64,000 nucleotides of DNA from JAMQKA01 sp034521835 (lineage in GTDB: Bacteria > Bacteroidota > Rhodothermia > Balneolales > Balneolaceae). The stretch spans positions 1-64,000 of the forward strand of contig JAXHMA010000010.1 of NCBI GenBank assembly GCA_034521835.1, given 5' to 3'. The translations under genes and the position numbers were made by a program. Under the pieces are notes generated by a model. The model was not told the DNA's origin. It saw nothing but the letters and a program-made list of their open reading frames with translations, and searched no databases. Of the stretch, positions 53,984 to 63,081 are shown piece by piece (within the stretch, counting starts at the first letter, position 1; the number at the start of each line of letters is the position of its first letter).

Positions 53984-54695
53984 TTAAACATAGTGAATCG
54001 CCATCGGCAGCCCCGTTGAATCCTTTGGGGGATCCTCCGGCAGCGTTTTCAGTTTTTGGTCAACCGACCAGTTCGCATAAAGAGCCAATACCATCGCGTC
54101 TACGATATCATCTTCCTCCACCTGGTTGCGTCGAAAATCCTCTTTGATATCCCGGAAAAAATCATCGGCGTATTTACTCTGATCTTTCAGCAAACCCAGC
54201 CGATGCCGTAATCCCTTCTTTGTCTGCTTTTTTTGAAGAATTGAATTGCCCCCATTCAGTTTTTGAAAAAGCAGTTCAGGATGGCTCTCAAACACTTTTT
54301 CCCTAAACTCCTCATTATTCTGAAGTAGCTGATCAACAGCCTTAATATTCGGTGTAATATTCCAGGCTTGGATCGAACACTTTTTTACCAGTAGTCTCGT
54401 AGCTCTCAATCGAGGCTTCGGCATACGTAGGAGAATGCATAGCCGGCCGAATAGGAGGATTAAAAACGCTGGCCTTGTAATCTGGTCCGAGTATATTTCT
54501 CAGTTCTTCGTCACATTTACGAACATACTGGTCGTCGGTAAGTCCGATCGGCACATCAATAAAAATACGATCATAATCCTCGAAGGTCTCTTTTAGTTCT
54601 GCATGCGATTCCAGCAACCAGTACCCGGCCCCTTCATCGTCAAGACTTATCGCTATCCAACCAACCTTACAACCGTCAATTCCAATCGTTTTCAA
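53984..54695 (-). CDS. DUF429 family protein (one frameshift)
   Basis: DUF429 is a predicted nuclease-like RNase H-fold family. The N-terminus has IGIDGCKVGWIAISLDDEG with the first acidic residue and IFIDVPIGLTDDQYVRKCDE with the second. SVFNPPIRPAMHSPTYAEAS and a PNIKAVDQLLQNNEEF segment follow across a frameshift near 54380 (TTGKK then CSIQAWNITPNI). FESHPELLFQKLNGG and EDDIVDAMVLALYANW carry the C-terminal acidic motif. About 237 codons. Function is unknown. The start lies 10 bases downstream of the aspS stop. Confidence 0.82.
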
Positions 54696-54705
54696 ATCTG
54701 TCTAC

Positions 54706-56490
54706 CTAATTTTGTTCTTTTACGTCTTCTTGCAAGCGGATGTGGAGTTCCTCCAGCTGCTCGGGATCCACATAATCCGGGCTGCCGTCCATCAGGTTTT
54801 GTGCCTTCTGATTTTTCGGAAATGCGATAACATCACGAAGGCTGGTTCCGCCGGAAAGCAGCATAACTATGCGATCTACCCCCAACGCGATTCCACCATG
54901 GGGCGGCGCGCCATATTTAAACGCTTCCAATAAGAAACCGAATCGTTTTTCGGCTTCTTTGGCATCAATACCTAATAACTCGAACATCTTCTTCTGGAGT
55001 TCCTGTTTGTGAATACGTATTGATCCGCCGCCAATTTCGTAGCCGTTTAGGACAAGGTCATAGCCACGGGAATTTACAGCTGCCGGCTCTCTATCCATTT
55101 TGTCCAGGTCCTCTTCTTGAGGAGCCGTAAACGGATGATGCAGCGCGTGATACCGTTGCGTTTCCTTATTCCATTCCACAAGCGGGAAATCGGTAACCCA
55201 GAGCAAATTATCCTTTGAGTGGTCGATCAAGCCGTGCTCTTTGCCCATCATCAGGCGCAAATCTCCGAGCTGTTCATATACGATGGGCTTCTGACCGGCC
55301 AGAATCAGGATAAGGTCGCCCATTTCAGCGCCTGCTTTGTCGATCATTCCTTGGACGGTTTCATCTTTAAGGAATTTACCCACGCTGCATTTTGTGCCCT
55401 CCTCGGTGTTCTGTTTAATATATATAAGTCCTTTTGAACCCACCTCATTCTGGACACGTTCGGTCAGGCGATCAAGTGCACCGCGCCCCATCGTACCTTG
55501 TCCCGGCACGTTGATCCCCAGCACCGCGCCACCACTTTGAACAGTGTTTGAAAAGATCTTGAATTCAGAATTCTTGACAAGTTCAGAGAAATCAATAAAC
55601 TTCAGTTTAAATCTCGTGTCAGGCTTATCGGTGCCGTAGGAGGTCAGCGCCTCGTTGTAGGTCATACGCGGGAAGGGCGTTTCTATCTCTTGATCCACGG
55701 TATCCTTAAGCAGCTTTTTCATCAGTCCTTCGGTGGTTTCCATCACATCTTCTTCATCCACAAACGACATTTCAACGTCAATCTGGGTAAATTCCGGCTG
55801 GCGATCGGCCCGCAGGTCTTCGTCCCGGAAACACTTTACAATCTGAAAATACCGGTCATAGCCGGAGACCATCAGCAGCTGTTTATAGGTTTGCGGACTC
55901 TGTGGCAAGGCAAAAAATTTACCTGCGTTTACCCTGCTGGGCACCAAGTAGTCGCGCGCCCCTTCTGGCGTACTTTTCATAAGGAACGGGGTTTCTATTT
56001 CCGCAAAATTACGGTCATGAAAATAAGTTCGGATTGAATGGTAGGCCTCCGAACGGAGCATCATATTCTGTTGCACCACAGGACGTCGCAAATCAAGATA
56101 GCGGTACTTCAGACGTAGCTCTTCACCCGTTTCCAAGTCATCCTTAATTTCAAATGGAGGCGTCTCAGACTCTGAATAGATTGTGATTTCATCCACAAAA
56201 ACTTCAATTTCTCCCGTATCCAGATCTGGGTTAACCGTATCCTCCGAGCGTTTGTCAACCGTTCCTTTTATACCAATCACATATTCACTCCTTATATCTT
56301 CTGCCAAGGTATGGGCCTGTTTCTCTTCTTCACGAAATACAATTTGCGTTATTCCATACCGATCTCGAAGATCAATAAAGATAACACCACCGAGGTCACG
56401 CCGAGCAGAAACCCAACCGTTCAATATTACCCGGTCTCCAACGTTTTGTTTAGTCAGTTCCCCGCAGGTGTGCGTACGTTTCAAACTCAT
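54706..56490 (-). CDS. aspS: Aspartate--tRNA ligase
   Basis: Class II synthetase that charges tRNA-Asp. The anticodon-binding OB fold is at the start: THTCGELTKQNVGDRVILNG, WVSARRDLGGVIFIDLRDRY. Catalytic motif 2 is FRDEDLRADRQPEFTQIDVE and motif 3 is GVDRIVMLLSGGTSLRDVIA. A GAD insert lies between them, as in bacterial-type AspRS. About 594 residues from the ATG at 56490 (MSLKRTHTC); an upstream in-frame ATG at 56514 gives eight poorly conserved extra residues, so I prefer the internal start. No frameshift. Confidence 0.96.
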   Translation of the reverse strand: MSLKRTHTCGELTKQNVGDRVILNGWVSARRDLGGVIFIDLRDRYGITQIVFREEEKQAHTLAEDIRSEYVIGIKGTVDKRSEDTVNPDLDTGEIEVFVDEITIYSESETPPFEIKDDLETGEELRLKYRYLDLRRPVVQQNMMLRSEAYHSIRTYFHDRNFAEIETPFLMKSTPEGARDYLVPSRVNAGKFFALPQSPQTYKQLLMVSGYDRYFQIVKCFRDEDLRADRQPEFTQIDVEMSFVDEEDVMETTEGLMKKLLKDTVDQEIETPFPRMTYNEALTSYGTDKPDTRFKLKFIDFSELVKNSEFKIFSNTVQSGGAVLGINVPGQGTMGRGALDRLTERVQNEVGSKGLIYIKQNTEEGTKCSVGKFLKDETVQGMIDKAGAEMGDLILILAGQKPIVYEQLGDLRLMMGKEHGLIDHSKDNLLWVTDFPLVEWNKETQRYHALHHPFTAPQEEDLDKMDREPAAVNSRGYDLVLNGYEIGGGSIRIHKQELQKKMFELLGIDAKEAEKRFGFLLEAFKYGAPPHGGIALGVDRIVMLLSGGTSLRDVIAFPKNQKAQNLMDGSPDYVDPEQLEELHIRLQEDVKEQN

Positions 56491-56544
56491 AAAAAAATTA
56501 TAATATTTTCCCAATTCCAGTTACAGAGGGCTGAAAATAAGTAA

Positions 56545-56915
56545 TATGGGAACCAATCGCTTATTGTTTATTCAACTACTTGTGAATCGCATCATTTATG
56601 CTTTTACTGCCTATTCAGTAATCATTACAGACGAACTTTATTTGAGCTAGGAAGCCAGAGAAAAATCATCTTTGAGAACTAAATCTTGTTAACCTCCGTT
56701 TTACGACTACGGGAATCAACAAAACGATGTATGGGGTAAATCAGGTTAATATTATAATCAACTAATTATTAATAGACACGGTCTTTCTCTCTTGTTATAA
56801 GAGCTGAAATATTTACCTTAATTGTATTAAATATTCATCTCTGGCTAAAGAGATAAAAGAGACTTTAACGAAACTTAGGTTTTGGCAGGAATGACAAAAG
56901 GACGGGAACACTCCC
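56545..56915. other. Intergenic region upstream of the NarL-type regulator
   Basis: About 370 bases, AT-rich. A 70-residue minus-strand ORF (56813-57025) overlaps the regulator start antisense and resembles nothing known, so it is not called. The regulator promoter should lie here. Confidence 0.5.
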
Positions 56916-57584
56916 ATGCAAACGATTAATGTACTGGTGGCTGATGACCACGACATACTGCGATTTGGCGTGGTAAAATACCTTTCATCAGCAGATGATA
57001 TAAATGTTGTAGGAGAGGCTTCCACCGGTGATCAATGTATAGACTTATTCAAGGAGCATCACCCTGAGTTATGCATCCTCGATATTAGTATGCCTGAAAA
57101 AGACGGAATCGAAACTGCAATAGAGCTGCGTGAAATTGACTCCGAAGTGAAGATTATGATCCTTTCCATGCACATTAATAAAGAGATACTTGACAAGGTC
57201 CTTGAGGCCGATATCAACGGCTACCTTCTTAAAAACACTGAAAAAGCTGATCTCTTGCAGGCCGTACGTTCCATTATGAAAGGCCAACAGGTTTTCAGCG
57301 AGCCTATCTCCAAGCTATTGACCAGCTCTTATCTGGACCAATCCAAGAAAAGATCGGAGCCCCAGGCTAAAAAAATGGATGACATTAATATCACCAAACG
57401 AGAGCGGGAGATCCTTACGCTTATCGTTGAGGGTCTTACCAGCCAGGAGATTGCCGAAAAACTGTACATTAGCCCCCGGACAGTGGATACCCACCGTTTT
57501 AATTTGATGCAAAAACTGGATATTAAAAATACTGCAGGACTGGTTCGCTTTGCTCTCCAAAATGATCTTGTTTCCTTTGAATAG
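56916..57584 (+). CDS. NarL/FixJ-family response regulator
   Basis: An intact 222-residue regulator. The receiver domain has the acidic pair in VLVADDHDILRFGVV, the phosphoacceptor Asp-56 in CILDISMPEKDG, the Thr/Ser site MILSMHINKEI and Lys in GYLLKNTEKADLLQAVRSI. The C-terminal LuxR-type helix-turn-helix reads LTKREREILTLIVEGLTSQE, IAEKLYISPRTVDTHRFNLM. No kinase gene is adjacent, so it is an orphan. Followed by a strong terminator. Confidence 0.92.
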   Translation: MQTINVLVADDHDILRFGVVKYLSSADDINVVGEASTGDQCIDLFKEHHPELCILDISMPEKDGIETAIELREIDSEVKIMILSMHINKEILDKVLEADINGYLLKNTEKADLLQAVRSIMKGQQVFSEPISKLLTSSYLDQSKKRSEPQAKKMDDINITKREREILTLIVEGLTSQEIAEKLYISPRTVDTHRFNLMQKLDIKNTAGLVRFALQNDLVSFE

Positions 57585-57719
57585 AGTTCTAGAGGTTTAT
57601 TTATACCAAATTACGTATTAGTACGTATCCAAATTACGGACTTTTATGTATTGATGTGTACACCCAGAGAATTATGTTAGTAGTGCAAATGGGGTAATAG
57701 CCGTCTGTAGATGATATTT

Positions 57720-57758
57720 AGCAGCCCATCCTTGATTGGAGGGCTGCTAATTTTTTTT
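57720..57758 (+). terminator. Rho-independent terminator
   Basis: AGCAGCCC-A-TCC, loop TTGATT, GGA-GGGCTGCT, then nine T. It lies 136 bases beyond the response-regulator stop. Confidence 0.88.
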
Positions 57759-57759
57759 T

Positions 57760-58374
57760 GCGGAATTTTTTTCCACCTATTTATCTCTTCAAAAACATCA
57801 GGAAAACCCTAAATAAGAATCCCCCCCATTCCTTGGTTCAATTCATTTAACATGTTGCTCTTGCTTCTGCATAATTATCCTGGGCTAACAAGACCTTTCC
57901 ATAAGCATAATCTATTCAGAAGTAATACTGTGCAGGGCGGAGGATGAGAACTTAATTTTCTGTATTTATACTGTTCATCTAAACCTAAGCATGCATTTTA
58001 GATAAAAGACCAGTTTTCTGGCACCTGTTCAGCCATCGATCTTTCAGTAATTTCTAGCTACATATACTCTGTAATTCCTCTCTTGTTCCGAAAATTGAAC
58101 AAAAAAATAAAAGGAAGATAAACTCGTCCAGCTCATTTAACCCTCAGATTTTCCAAAAAGAGAATTCTCTAGCAGTAGCACAATTAAATTCCCATCTCCA
58201 TCAACACAGTACTTATTTTTTATGCTTTGGAGGGGTGTTTTGTTTTCTAATAAAGTGCTGAATCCGCCGTAAATCACTTCAATAATTATAGACTGATCAA
58301 AAGGCTCTCTGTTCTGCATAAATTCATCTATTCTTCTTCATGAAGTTCACAAGCTAAATCTCTGGCCTATAAGT
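57760..58374. other. Intergenic region with a possible small ORF
   Basis: About 610 bases. A 60-residue minus-strand ORF (58137-58319, MQNREPFDQSIIIEVIYGG) has ordinary amino-acid composition but no family or clear ribosome site, so it is only a possibility. No RNA gene or repeat array seen. Confidence 0.35.
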
Positions 58375-58947
58375 TCAGAGCTCATCGATAGACTTGCGAA
58401 AACTTTCACTGGCCTTTTTATAATCAGTTACGGACATGCCGGTAACCTGGCGAAACTGGTTGGAAAGATACTGCACGCTGCTGTAGTTCAGGTGCCAGGC
58501 TATTTCGCTGAGGGTGTATTCATCGTAGGAGAGCAACTCTTTGACGCGCTCGATCTTCAGGTGGATCAGATACTTTTCAATGGTGATATCCTCTTCCTCA
58601 GAGAACAGTTTACTTAGGGAAGCGTAGTTCTGGTGCATGTTTTCGGCCAAATACTCCGATACTTTGGGTACTTCCCTTTCCTCCTCCAGCCTATTTACAT
58701 AATCGATCAGGTGTGTTTTAATCTGCTCCACCTTTTGCTGTTCACGGCCTTTGAGGAGCTCGAATCCCAGTTCTTGCAACGCCTGTTCAACCTCTTGTTG
58801 ATCCACCTCGTCATCTTTATTCACTTCCGCCCTGCCTAGCTCTACCTCCTGTACATCCAGTCCCAGCTCTTCTAGCGCATTTTGCACGGCCATCACGCAG
58901 CGCGGGCACACCATGTTTTTGATGTAATATTGGGTAGTCTCAGGCAT
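58375..58947 (-). CDS. HMA-domain/AraC-type regulator fusion
   Basis: An intact 190-residue protein. Residues 1-65 look like a heavy-metal-associated (HMA) fold with the metal motif CPRC (IKNMVCPRCVMAVQNALEEL). A linker leads to an AraC-type DNA-binding region (YAENMHQNYASLSKLFSEEE-like segment LAENMHQNYASLSKLF, then VKELLSYDEYTLSEIAWHLN and YLSNQFRQVTGMSVTDYKKA). The arrangement suggests a metal-sensing regulator, probably copper or another soft metal; the metal is inferred from the Cys pair. The haem/iron cluster lies 900 bases away on the other strand, with an IS remnant between. Confidence 0.85.
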   Translation of the reverse strand: MPETTQYYIKNMVCPRCVMAVQNALEELGLDVQEVELGRAEVNKDDEVDQQEVEQALQELGFELLKGREQQKVEQIKTHLIDYVNRLEEEREVPKVSEYLAENMHQNYASLSKLFSEEEDITIEKYLIHLKIERVKELLSYDEYTLSEIAWHLNYSSVQYLSNQFRQVTGMSVTDYKKASESFRKSIDEL

Positions 58948-59068
58948 AATCTGTTTGCTGTTGTGCGCACTTTTGCGCTAATCAATATCTAATACTCAAA
59001 TGGTATTCTTTAAAAATCTGTTCCCTTTTCGCACAAAGCTAGTCATGTTTTTACTTTTATCTTGTGGA

Positions 59069-59757
59069 GGGCTTGACTAAAAAAGCGGCTTATTGCGGAT
59101 GATTTTCAGGGTCAGTTTATAGAGATGATCTTTATCGTGGTTGTAGCGGAACTCACACTCTTTGAGATGCAGCCGGTAGGTGGAAAGGTGTAGCCCCTTA
59201 AACTTTTCCAGCCGGGATTGGGCGAACCCCCAGAAGCCTTCCATGCACCGGAATTTGTGGGCATTCTGCTGGTGATAGGCCTCTCTGCAAAGATAAATTC
59301 TATGCTTCCGGGCGGGATCAATCACCATCTCAAACCCCTTTATGGATATATCAGACAGATAGCTTTTATTCCCCATTTCCAGGCTTGCAGCAGCCATTTT
59401 TTGCACCTCTTCTGGTTGTAGTGTATCGGCAAATACATTGGAATCGGCTTCCCGAAGTCCTACTAATTTATACTCAGATAGTTCGCCATTCTGATCATTT
59501 CGACCGGAGAGCACCAGCGGCTCAGTCACCGAGCAATACTCCGCAATACGCTGCCTGATTCCTTTCAGATAACGGTTGACGGTATTCCTGTTTAATCCCG
59601 CCAATTCTGCGATCTGAATGGCGGTAAGATCCATCGAGAAAAGGTGGACAATCTCTCTGAATTTTGATTCTGATATTTTTGAACGATTTACATACTTGTT
59701 ATTCATTGCGGCTCAATAACTTACTGACCTTTTATTTTCTTTTGCTAGTCAAGACCA
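59069..59757. mobile_element. ISXO2-like (IS1595-group) element, internally deleted
   Basis: The single ORF is bounded by inverted sequences: GGGCTTGACTA-AAAAAG at the left and TGGTCTTGACTAGCAAAAG (complement) at the right. I see no flanking target duplication. The length of about 690 bases is short for this group, in line with an internal deletion in its transposase. Confidence 0.5.
59077..59706 (-). CDS. ISXO2-like transposase lacking its first catalytic segment
   Basis: A 209-residue ORF. The N-terminal helix-turn-helix is typical (SKISESKFREIVHLFSMDLT, IAELAGLNRNTVNRYLKGIR). The C-terminal end is typical too (KFRCMEGFWGFAQSRLEKF, YRLHLKECEFRYNHDKDHLY). The block that normally carries the first catalytic Asp (G-E-V-E-V-D-E-S-Y-F-G) is absent: the sequence goes from EYCSVTEPLVLSG to GELSEYKLVGL. 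The second Asp region survives as YLSDISIKGFEMV. It is either a non-functional deletion copy or a former transposase kept for DNA binding. Confidence 0.72.
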   Translation of the reverse strand: MNNKYVNRSKISESKFREIVHLFSMDLTAIQIAELAGLNRNTVNRYLKGIRQRIAEYCSVTEPLVLSGRNDQNGELSEYKLVGLREADSNVFADTLQPEEVQKMAAASLEMGNKSYLSDISIKGFEMVIDPARKHRIYLCREAYHQQNAHKFRCMEGFWGFAQSRLEKFKGLHLSTYRLHLKECEFRYNHDKDHLYKLTLKIIRNKPLF

Positions 59758-59804
59758 GTTGATCCCTGCCCCACTCCGTCGCCGGAACCAAACACAATCT
59801 TTCT

Positions 59805-59823
59805 ATTTAGAATGAGTCTAAAT
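59805..59823. promoter_or_regulatory. Palindromic operator 1 upstream of the TonB receptor
   Basis: ATTTAGA-ATGAG-TCTAAAT: perfect 7-bp arms with a 5-base spacer, 52 bases before the receptor start. The form fits an iron-regulator (Fur or DtxR-type) box, but the regulator is inferred. Confidence 0.65.
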
Positions 59824-59839
59824 TATATTCTCATCTGTT

Positions 59840-59858
59840 ATTTAAACACGGTCTAAAT
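59840..59858. promoter_or_regulatory. Palindromic operator 2 upstream of the TonB receptor
   Basis: ATTTAAA-CACGG-TCTAAAT: same 7-5-7 form with one mismatched arm base, 35 bases from operator 1 and 17 bases before the start codon. Confidence 0.6.
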
Positions 59859-59874
59859 TAAAATCAAATTTCGT

Positions 59875-62181
59875 ATGCAAATTTTTCGCGCTCCCTTCTG
59901 GTGCTCCGTTATGCTTTGCCTAATCGCATCTGCGGCTACTTCCCTACATGCGCAAGACAGCACCGGCACCCTGGAGGGATCCGTCATCAACAGTGAGAAG
60001 CAATCAATTTCTGATGTGCACGTCCTCTTAAATGATGACGAGTATTTTACCGCAACCGACCAGCAGGGTAGCTTCTCAATTAATAATATAGTCCCGGGCA
60101 GCTATCGGCTTTCGGTCAGCCGCATCGGGTATGAGCCGCTGAGTCGTACGGTTACCATCAAACCTGGTGCCACCAAAACGGTGACGCTGCAGCTTTCGAC
60201 AACCAGCTATTCCAATGGTTCGGTGGTGGTGACGGCCACGCGCACCAGGCGCGATCTGGAAGAGGTGCCGGTGCCGGTCACGGTGGTTCCAAAGAAAGAG
60301 ATTCAAAGCACCGGCAGCATGCGCCTCAGCGAAGTGCTGGCCGAGCAGACCGGTCTGGTACTGAACTCCGACCACGGCACCGGCATCCAGGTGCAGGGAT
60401 TTGCCTCCGAATATACGCTGATCATGCTGAACGGGCAGCCACTTATCGGTCGCACCGCCGGCACGCTGGATCTGAGTCGCATCAGCGTGGGAAATGTGAA
60501 ACAGGTTGAAATGATCAAGGGACCCTCTTCCGCGCTGTGGGGAAGTGACGCCCTGGCCGGCGTCATCAACATAATAACGGAAGAGGGCTCCCAACCTTTC
60601 CGGGCAGAGATCACATCGCGATATAGCACGAATTCCACCCTTGACCTCGGCTCCAACATCACATTCCAGACCGAGGACTGGAGCAACACGCTCTATCTGA
60701 ACAGAAACAGCTCGGCCGGCTACCGTCTGAACCCCGAGTCGATTTCCCAGACCGTACCCGAATATGAAAACTACACGCTCAACTACCGCACCGATTGGGA
60801 TATCTCCCCCACCGTCAGCGCTGAGCTGCAAACCCGCTATTACCACGAGCTGCAGCACGGCACCGACTATCTGGGTTCGGCCAGTAATCCGACCATGCTG
60901 GACAGTCGCGCCCTGCAGGAAGACTACAGCGTGGCGCCGTCGATGAATATACAGCCGGCATCCTGGCTCAGCCTAAACCTCTCCTACTACGGCAGCCGCT
61001 ACCGTACCGACAGCCGCTGGAACTACCAACGGGGTGACAGCCTTTATGACCGGGAAAAGTTCGACCAGCATTACAACAAAACCGAGCTACAGGCCGAATA
61101 TAGCTGGAACTCTTCCCACATCACAACAGCGGGCGGCGGCTATAGCTGGGAGAAGCTGAATGCCGAGCGCTACGAGGGAAGCCCGCTGTTTTCCAACTTT
61201 TTTGCGTTTGCCCAGCATGAATGGCGCCCCCTTGAAAAACTCGACCTGATCGGCGGCTTCCGCTATGACGACCACAGCGAGTACGCCTCCCAGCTAAGTC
61301 CCAAGCTTTCGGCCCGCTACAAACTTACCGACTGGCTGCACCTGCGTGGATCTGTGGGCGGGGGATTCAAGGCGCCCGACTTTCGGCAGCTCTTCCTCAA
61401 CTTTACCAATCCCACGGTCAGGTACAGCGTATTTGGATCGAGCACGGTGGCCAAAGAGGTGCAGCAACTGCAGGAGGAGGGCAAGATCCAGGAAGTGCTT
61501 ATTCCCGTCTCCAACCTTGAGGAGATCAAGGCGGAGCGCTCATGGGGGTACAACGCCGGGCTGGACCTGACACTAACTAATGACCTGCGCCTGCGAATCA
61601 ACGCCTTCCATAATGATGTGGAGAATATGATCGAAACCGCGGCCGTAGCCACCAGAACAAACGGGCAGTCGGTGTTCAGCTATTTTAATCTCGATGAAAT
61701 TTATACGCGCGGTATTGAAACCAATTTGCAGTGGAATCCGGTCAGCTCGCTTAACCTGTCGCTGGGCTATCAGTTGCTGGATGCGCGCCGAAAAGTCTCC
61801 GAGACCCGCACCGTGCAGGATGAGGAGGGCGAAGTGATCGAAAAAGAGTTTATCTCCTATGAGCCGATGCTGAACCGCTCCAGGCACTCCGGCACGGTCA
61901 AAATTTTCTACGAACTCCCGGACTACGGGCTGGAAGCCAACCTGCGGGGCACCCTCCGCGGCAAGTACGGGCGGGTGGATCTCAACGGCAACGGCTACGT
62001 GGATGCCGATGAATATACCGCCGGCTACACTGTGTGGGATGCCGCCCTGGCCAAGACCTTTGCCAAACGCTACCGCCTACAGTTCGGCGTGGATAACATC
62101 CTGGATTTAACCCGGCCCGGCGACCTTTCCTGGCTGCCCGGCCGGCTGTTTTACCTGCAAGCGCGCATCCGGATAGACTGA
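59875..62181 (+). CDS. TonB-dependent outer-membrane receptor, probably haem/iron
   Basis: An intact 768-residue receptor. Signal peptide (SVMLCLIASAATSLHAQDS), a carboxypeptidase-regulatory-like beta-sandwich (GSVINSEKQSISDVHVLLND), then the plug with VVVTATRTRRDLEEVPVPVT and EMIKGPSSALWGSDALAGVI, and a 22-stranded-type barrel ending ARIRID with the usual aromatic-rich final strand (LFYLQARIRID). It imports a bound ligand using TonB energy. The HmuY-like lipoprotein and CbiX-like protein downstream point to haem or a related tetrapyrrole; this is context, not residue-level proof. Two palindromic operators precede it. Confidence 0.93.
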   Translation: MQIFRAPFWCSVMLCLIASAATSLHAQDSTGTLEGSVINSEKQSISDVHVLLNDDEYFTATDQQGSFSINNIVPGSYRLSVSRIGYEPLSRTVTIKPGATKTVTLQLSTTSYSNGSVVVTATRTRRDLEEVPVPVTVVPKKEIQSTGSMRLSEVLAEQTGLVLNSDHGTGIQVQGFASEYTLIMLNGQPLIGRTAGTLDLSRISVGNVKQVEMIKGPSSALWGSDALAGVINIITEEGSQPFRAEITSRYSTNSTLDLGSNITFQTEDWSNTLYLNRNSSAGYRLNPESISQTVPEYENYTLNYRTDWDISPTVSAELQTRYYHELQHGTDYLGSASNPTMLDSRALQEDYSVAPSMNIQPASWLSLNLSYYGSRYRTDSRWNYQRGDSLYDREKFDQHYNKTELQAEYSWNSSHITTAGGGYSWEKLNAERYEGSPLFSNFFAFAQHEWRPLEKLDLIGGFRYDDHSEYASQLSPKLSARYKLTDWLHLRGSVGGGFKAPDFRQLFLNFTNPTVRYSVFGSSTVAKEVQQLQEEGKIQEVLIPVSNLEEIKAERSWGYNAGLDLTLTNDLRLRINAFHNDVENMIETAAVATRTNGQSVFSYFNLDEIYTRGIETNLQWNPVSSLNLSLGYQLLDARRKVSETRTVQDEEGEVIEKEFISYEPMLNRSRHSGTVKIFYELPDYGLEANLRGTLRGKYGRVDLNGNGYVDADEYTAGYTVWDAALAKTFAKRYRLQFGVDNILDLTRPGDLSWLPGRLFYLQARIRID

Positions 62182-62235
62182 AATTATACTGAATGGAGAA
62201 AATGAGAACCAAGAATCTAACGCATCATTTCCTCC

Positions 62236-62310
62236 CGCAGATTTCGGGAATTTCGCAGATTAACAAGAATGTCAATATAGATCTGCGGTATCATCGTCAT
62301 CTGCGGGACC
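62236..62310. repeat. Noncoding CTGCGG-type imperfect repeat/hairpin
   Basis: Contains CCGCAGAT, CGCAGATT, ATCTGCGG and CATCTGCGGG in alternate orientations, so it can fold as a hairpin. It lies between the receptor and HmuY genes and resembles the dispersed noncoding repeats of many environmental genomes. Confidence 0.5.
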
Positions 62311-62351
62311 CATTACAATCAACCAAAACCTAAATACATCTGAATCAAACC

Positions 62352-62960
62352 ATGAAAACCAGATTACAACTCATACCCATAACACTTTGCGTACTGCTTA
62401 TCGGATTTACCGCCTGCGAAGACTCCGCTACAGGACCCAAGAGCACCTTTCAGCTCGAAACAAACACAGCTGAAGATATACCCGCCAATCCCAATGCAGA
62501 ACGTGGCGCCCCGGCAGATTATACCTTTTATGACCTCGAGACCGGGGCTATTGTGGCTGATGAAGATTCCGCTACCACCGAGTGGGATCTGGGCTTCAAC
62601 GCTACCTTAATCATCGTGAATACCGGAGACAGCGGTCCCGGCGAAGGGGGCGCCCTTGCCCTTGATGTGGCCTTTGAAGAGGTGAATACCGCTCCTTCGG
62701 AAGGCTATTCAGAGGATGGGATAGCGGACTGGTACAATTACACCGGCACCGAAGGCACACCGCCGCACACCGTGCTTCCCAAAGAAGACAAAACCTTTCT
62801 CATAAAAACAGGAGACGGAGAGCATTATGCCAAAATTCAGATTCTCAGCTATTACGAAGGGAATCCGGAAATCACCGATGAAACGCCGGAAAGCAGCCGG
62901 TACTACACCTTCGAGTATGCCATCCAGCTTGATGGCTCCCGGCAATTTGCGGAAGAATAA
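62352..62960 (+). CDS. HmuY-like lipoprotein
   Basis: An intact 202-residue exported lipoprotein. Lipobox: LLIGFTACEDSA, with Cys-21 or so as the lipidated residue. The mature part fits HmuY (PF14064-type): TFYDLETGAIVADEDSATTE, WDLGFNATLIIVNTGDSGPG, LALDVAFEEVNTAPSEGYSE, ADWYNYTG, then KTFLIKTGDGEHYAKIQILS and YTFEYAIQLDGSRQF. HmuY proteins capture haem at the cell surface and pass it to the TonB receptor. Genes for receptor and lipoprotein are adjacent, as in known haem systems. Confidence 0.85.
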   Translation: MKTRLQLIPITLCVLLIGFTACEDSATGPKSTFQLETNTAEDIPANPNAERGAPADYTFYDLETGAIVADEDSATTEWDLGFNATLIIVNTGDSGPGEGGALALDVAFEEVNTAPSEGYSEDGIADWYNYTGTEGTPPHTVLPKEDKTFLIKTGDGEHYAKIQILSYYEGNPEITDETPESSRYYTFEYAIQLDGSRQFAEE

Positions 62961-63011
62961 CACTGCCGAATATTCACCCATACTATTAGCCTTAAAAGCA
63001 GGCCCATGTAC

Positions 63012-63031
63012 GGACGCGATTAATCGCGTCC
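63012..63031. repeat. Perfect 20-bp palindrome
   Basis: GGACGCGATTAATCGCGTCC, a perfect self-complementary sequence between HmuY and the CbiX-like gene. This class of GC-framed palindrome is a widespread dispersed repeat; it may also act as a weak terminator. Confidence 0.65.
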
Positions 63032-63081
63032 CCCTTGCCTGCCATTATTTATCCATTGATTAAATCCCATACAAATCTACT

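Noticed and set aside
60076..60858. 260-residue minus-strand ORF
   Set aside because: Antisense shadow of the TonB receptor; GC-rich codon pattern leaves the opposite frame open.
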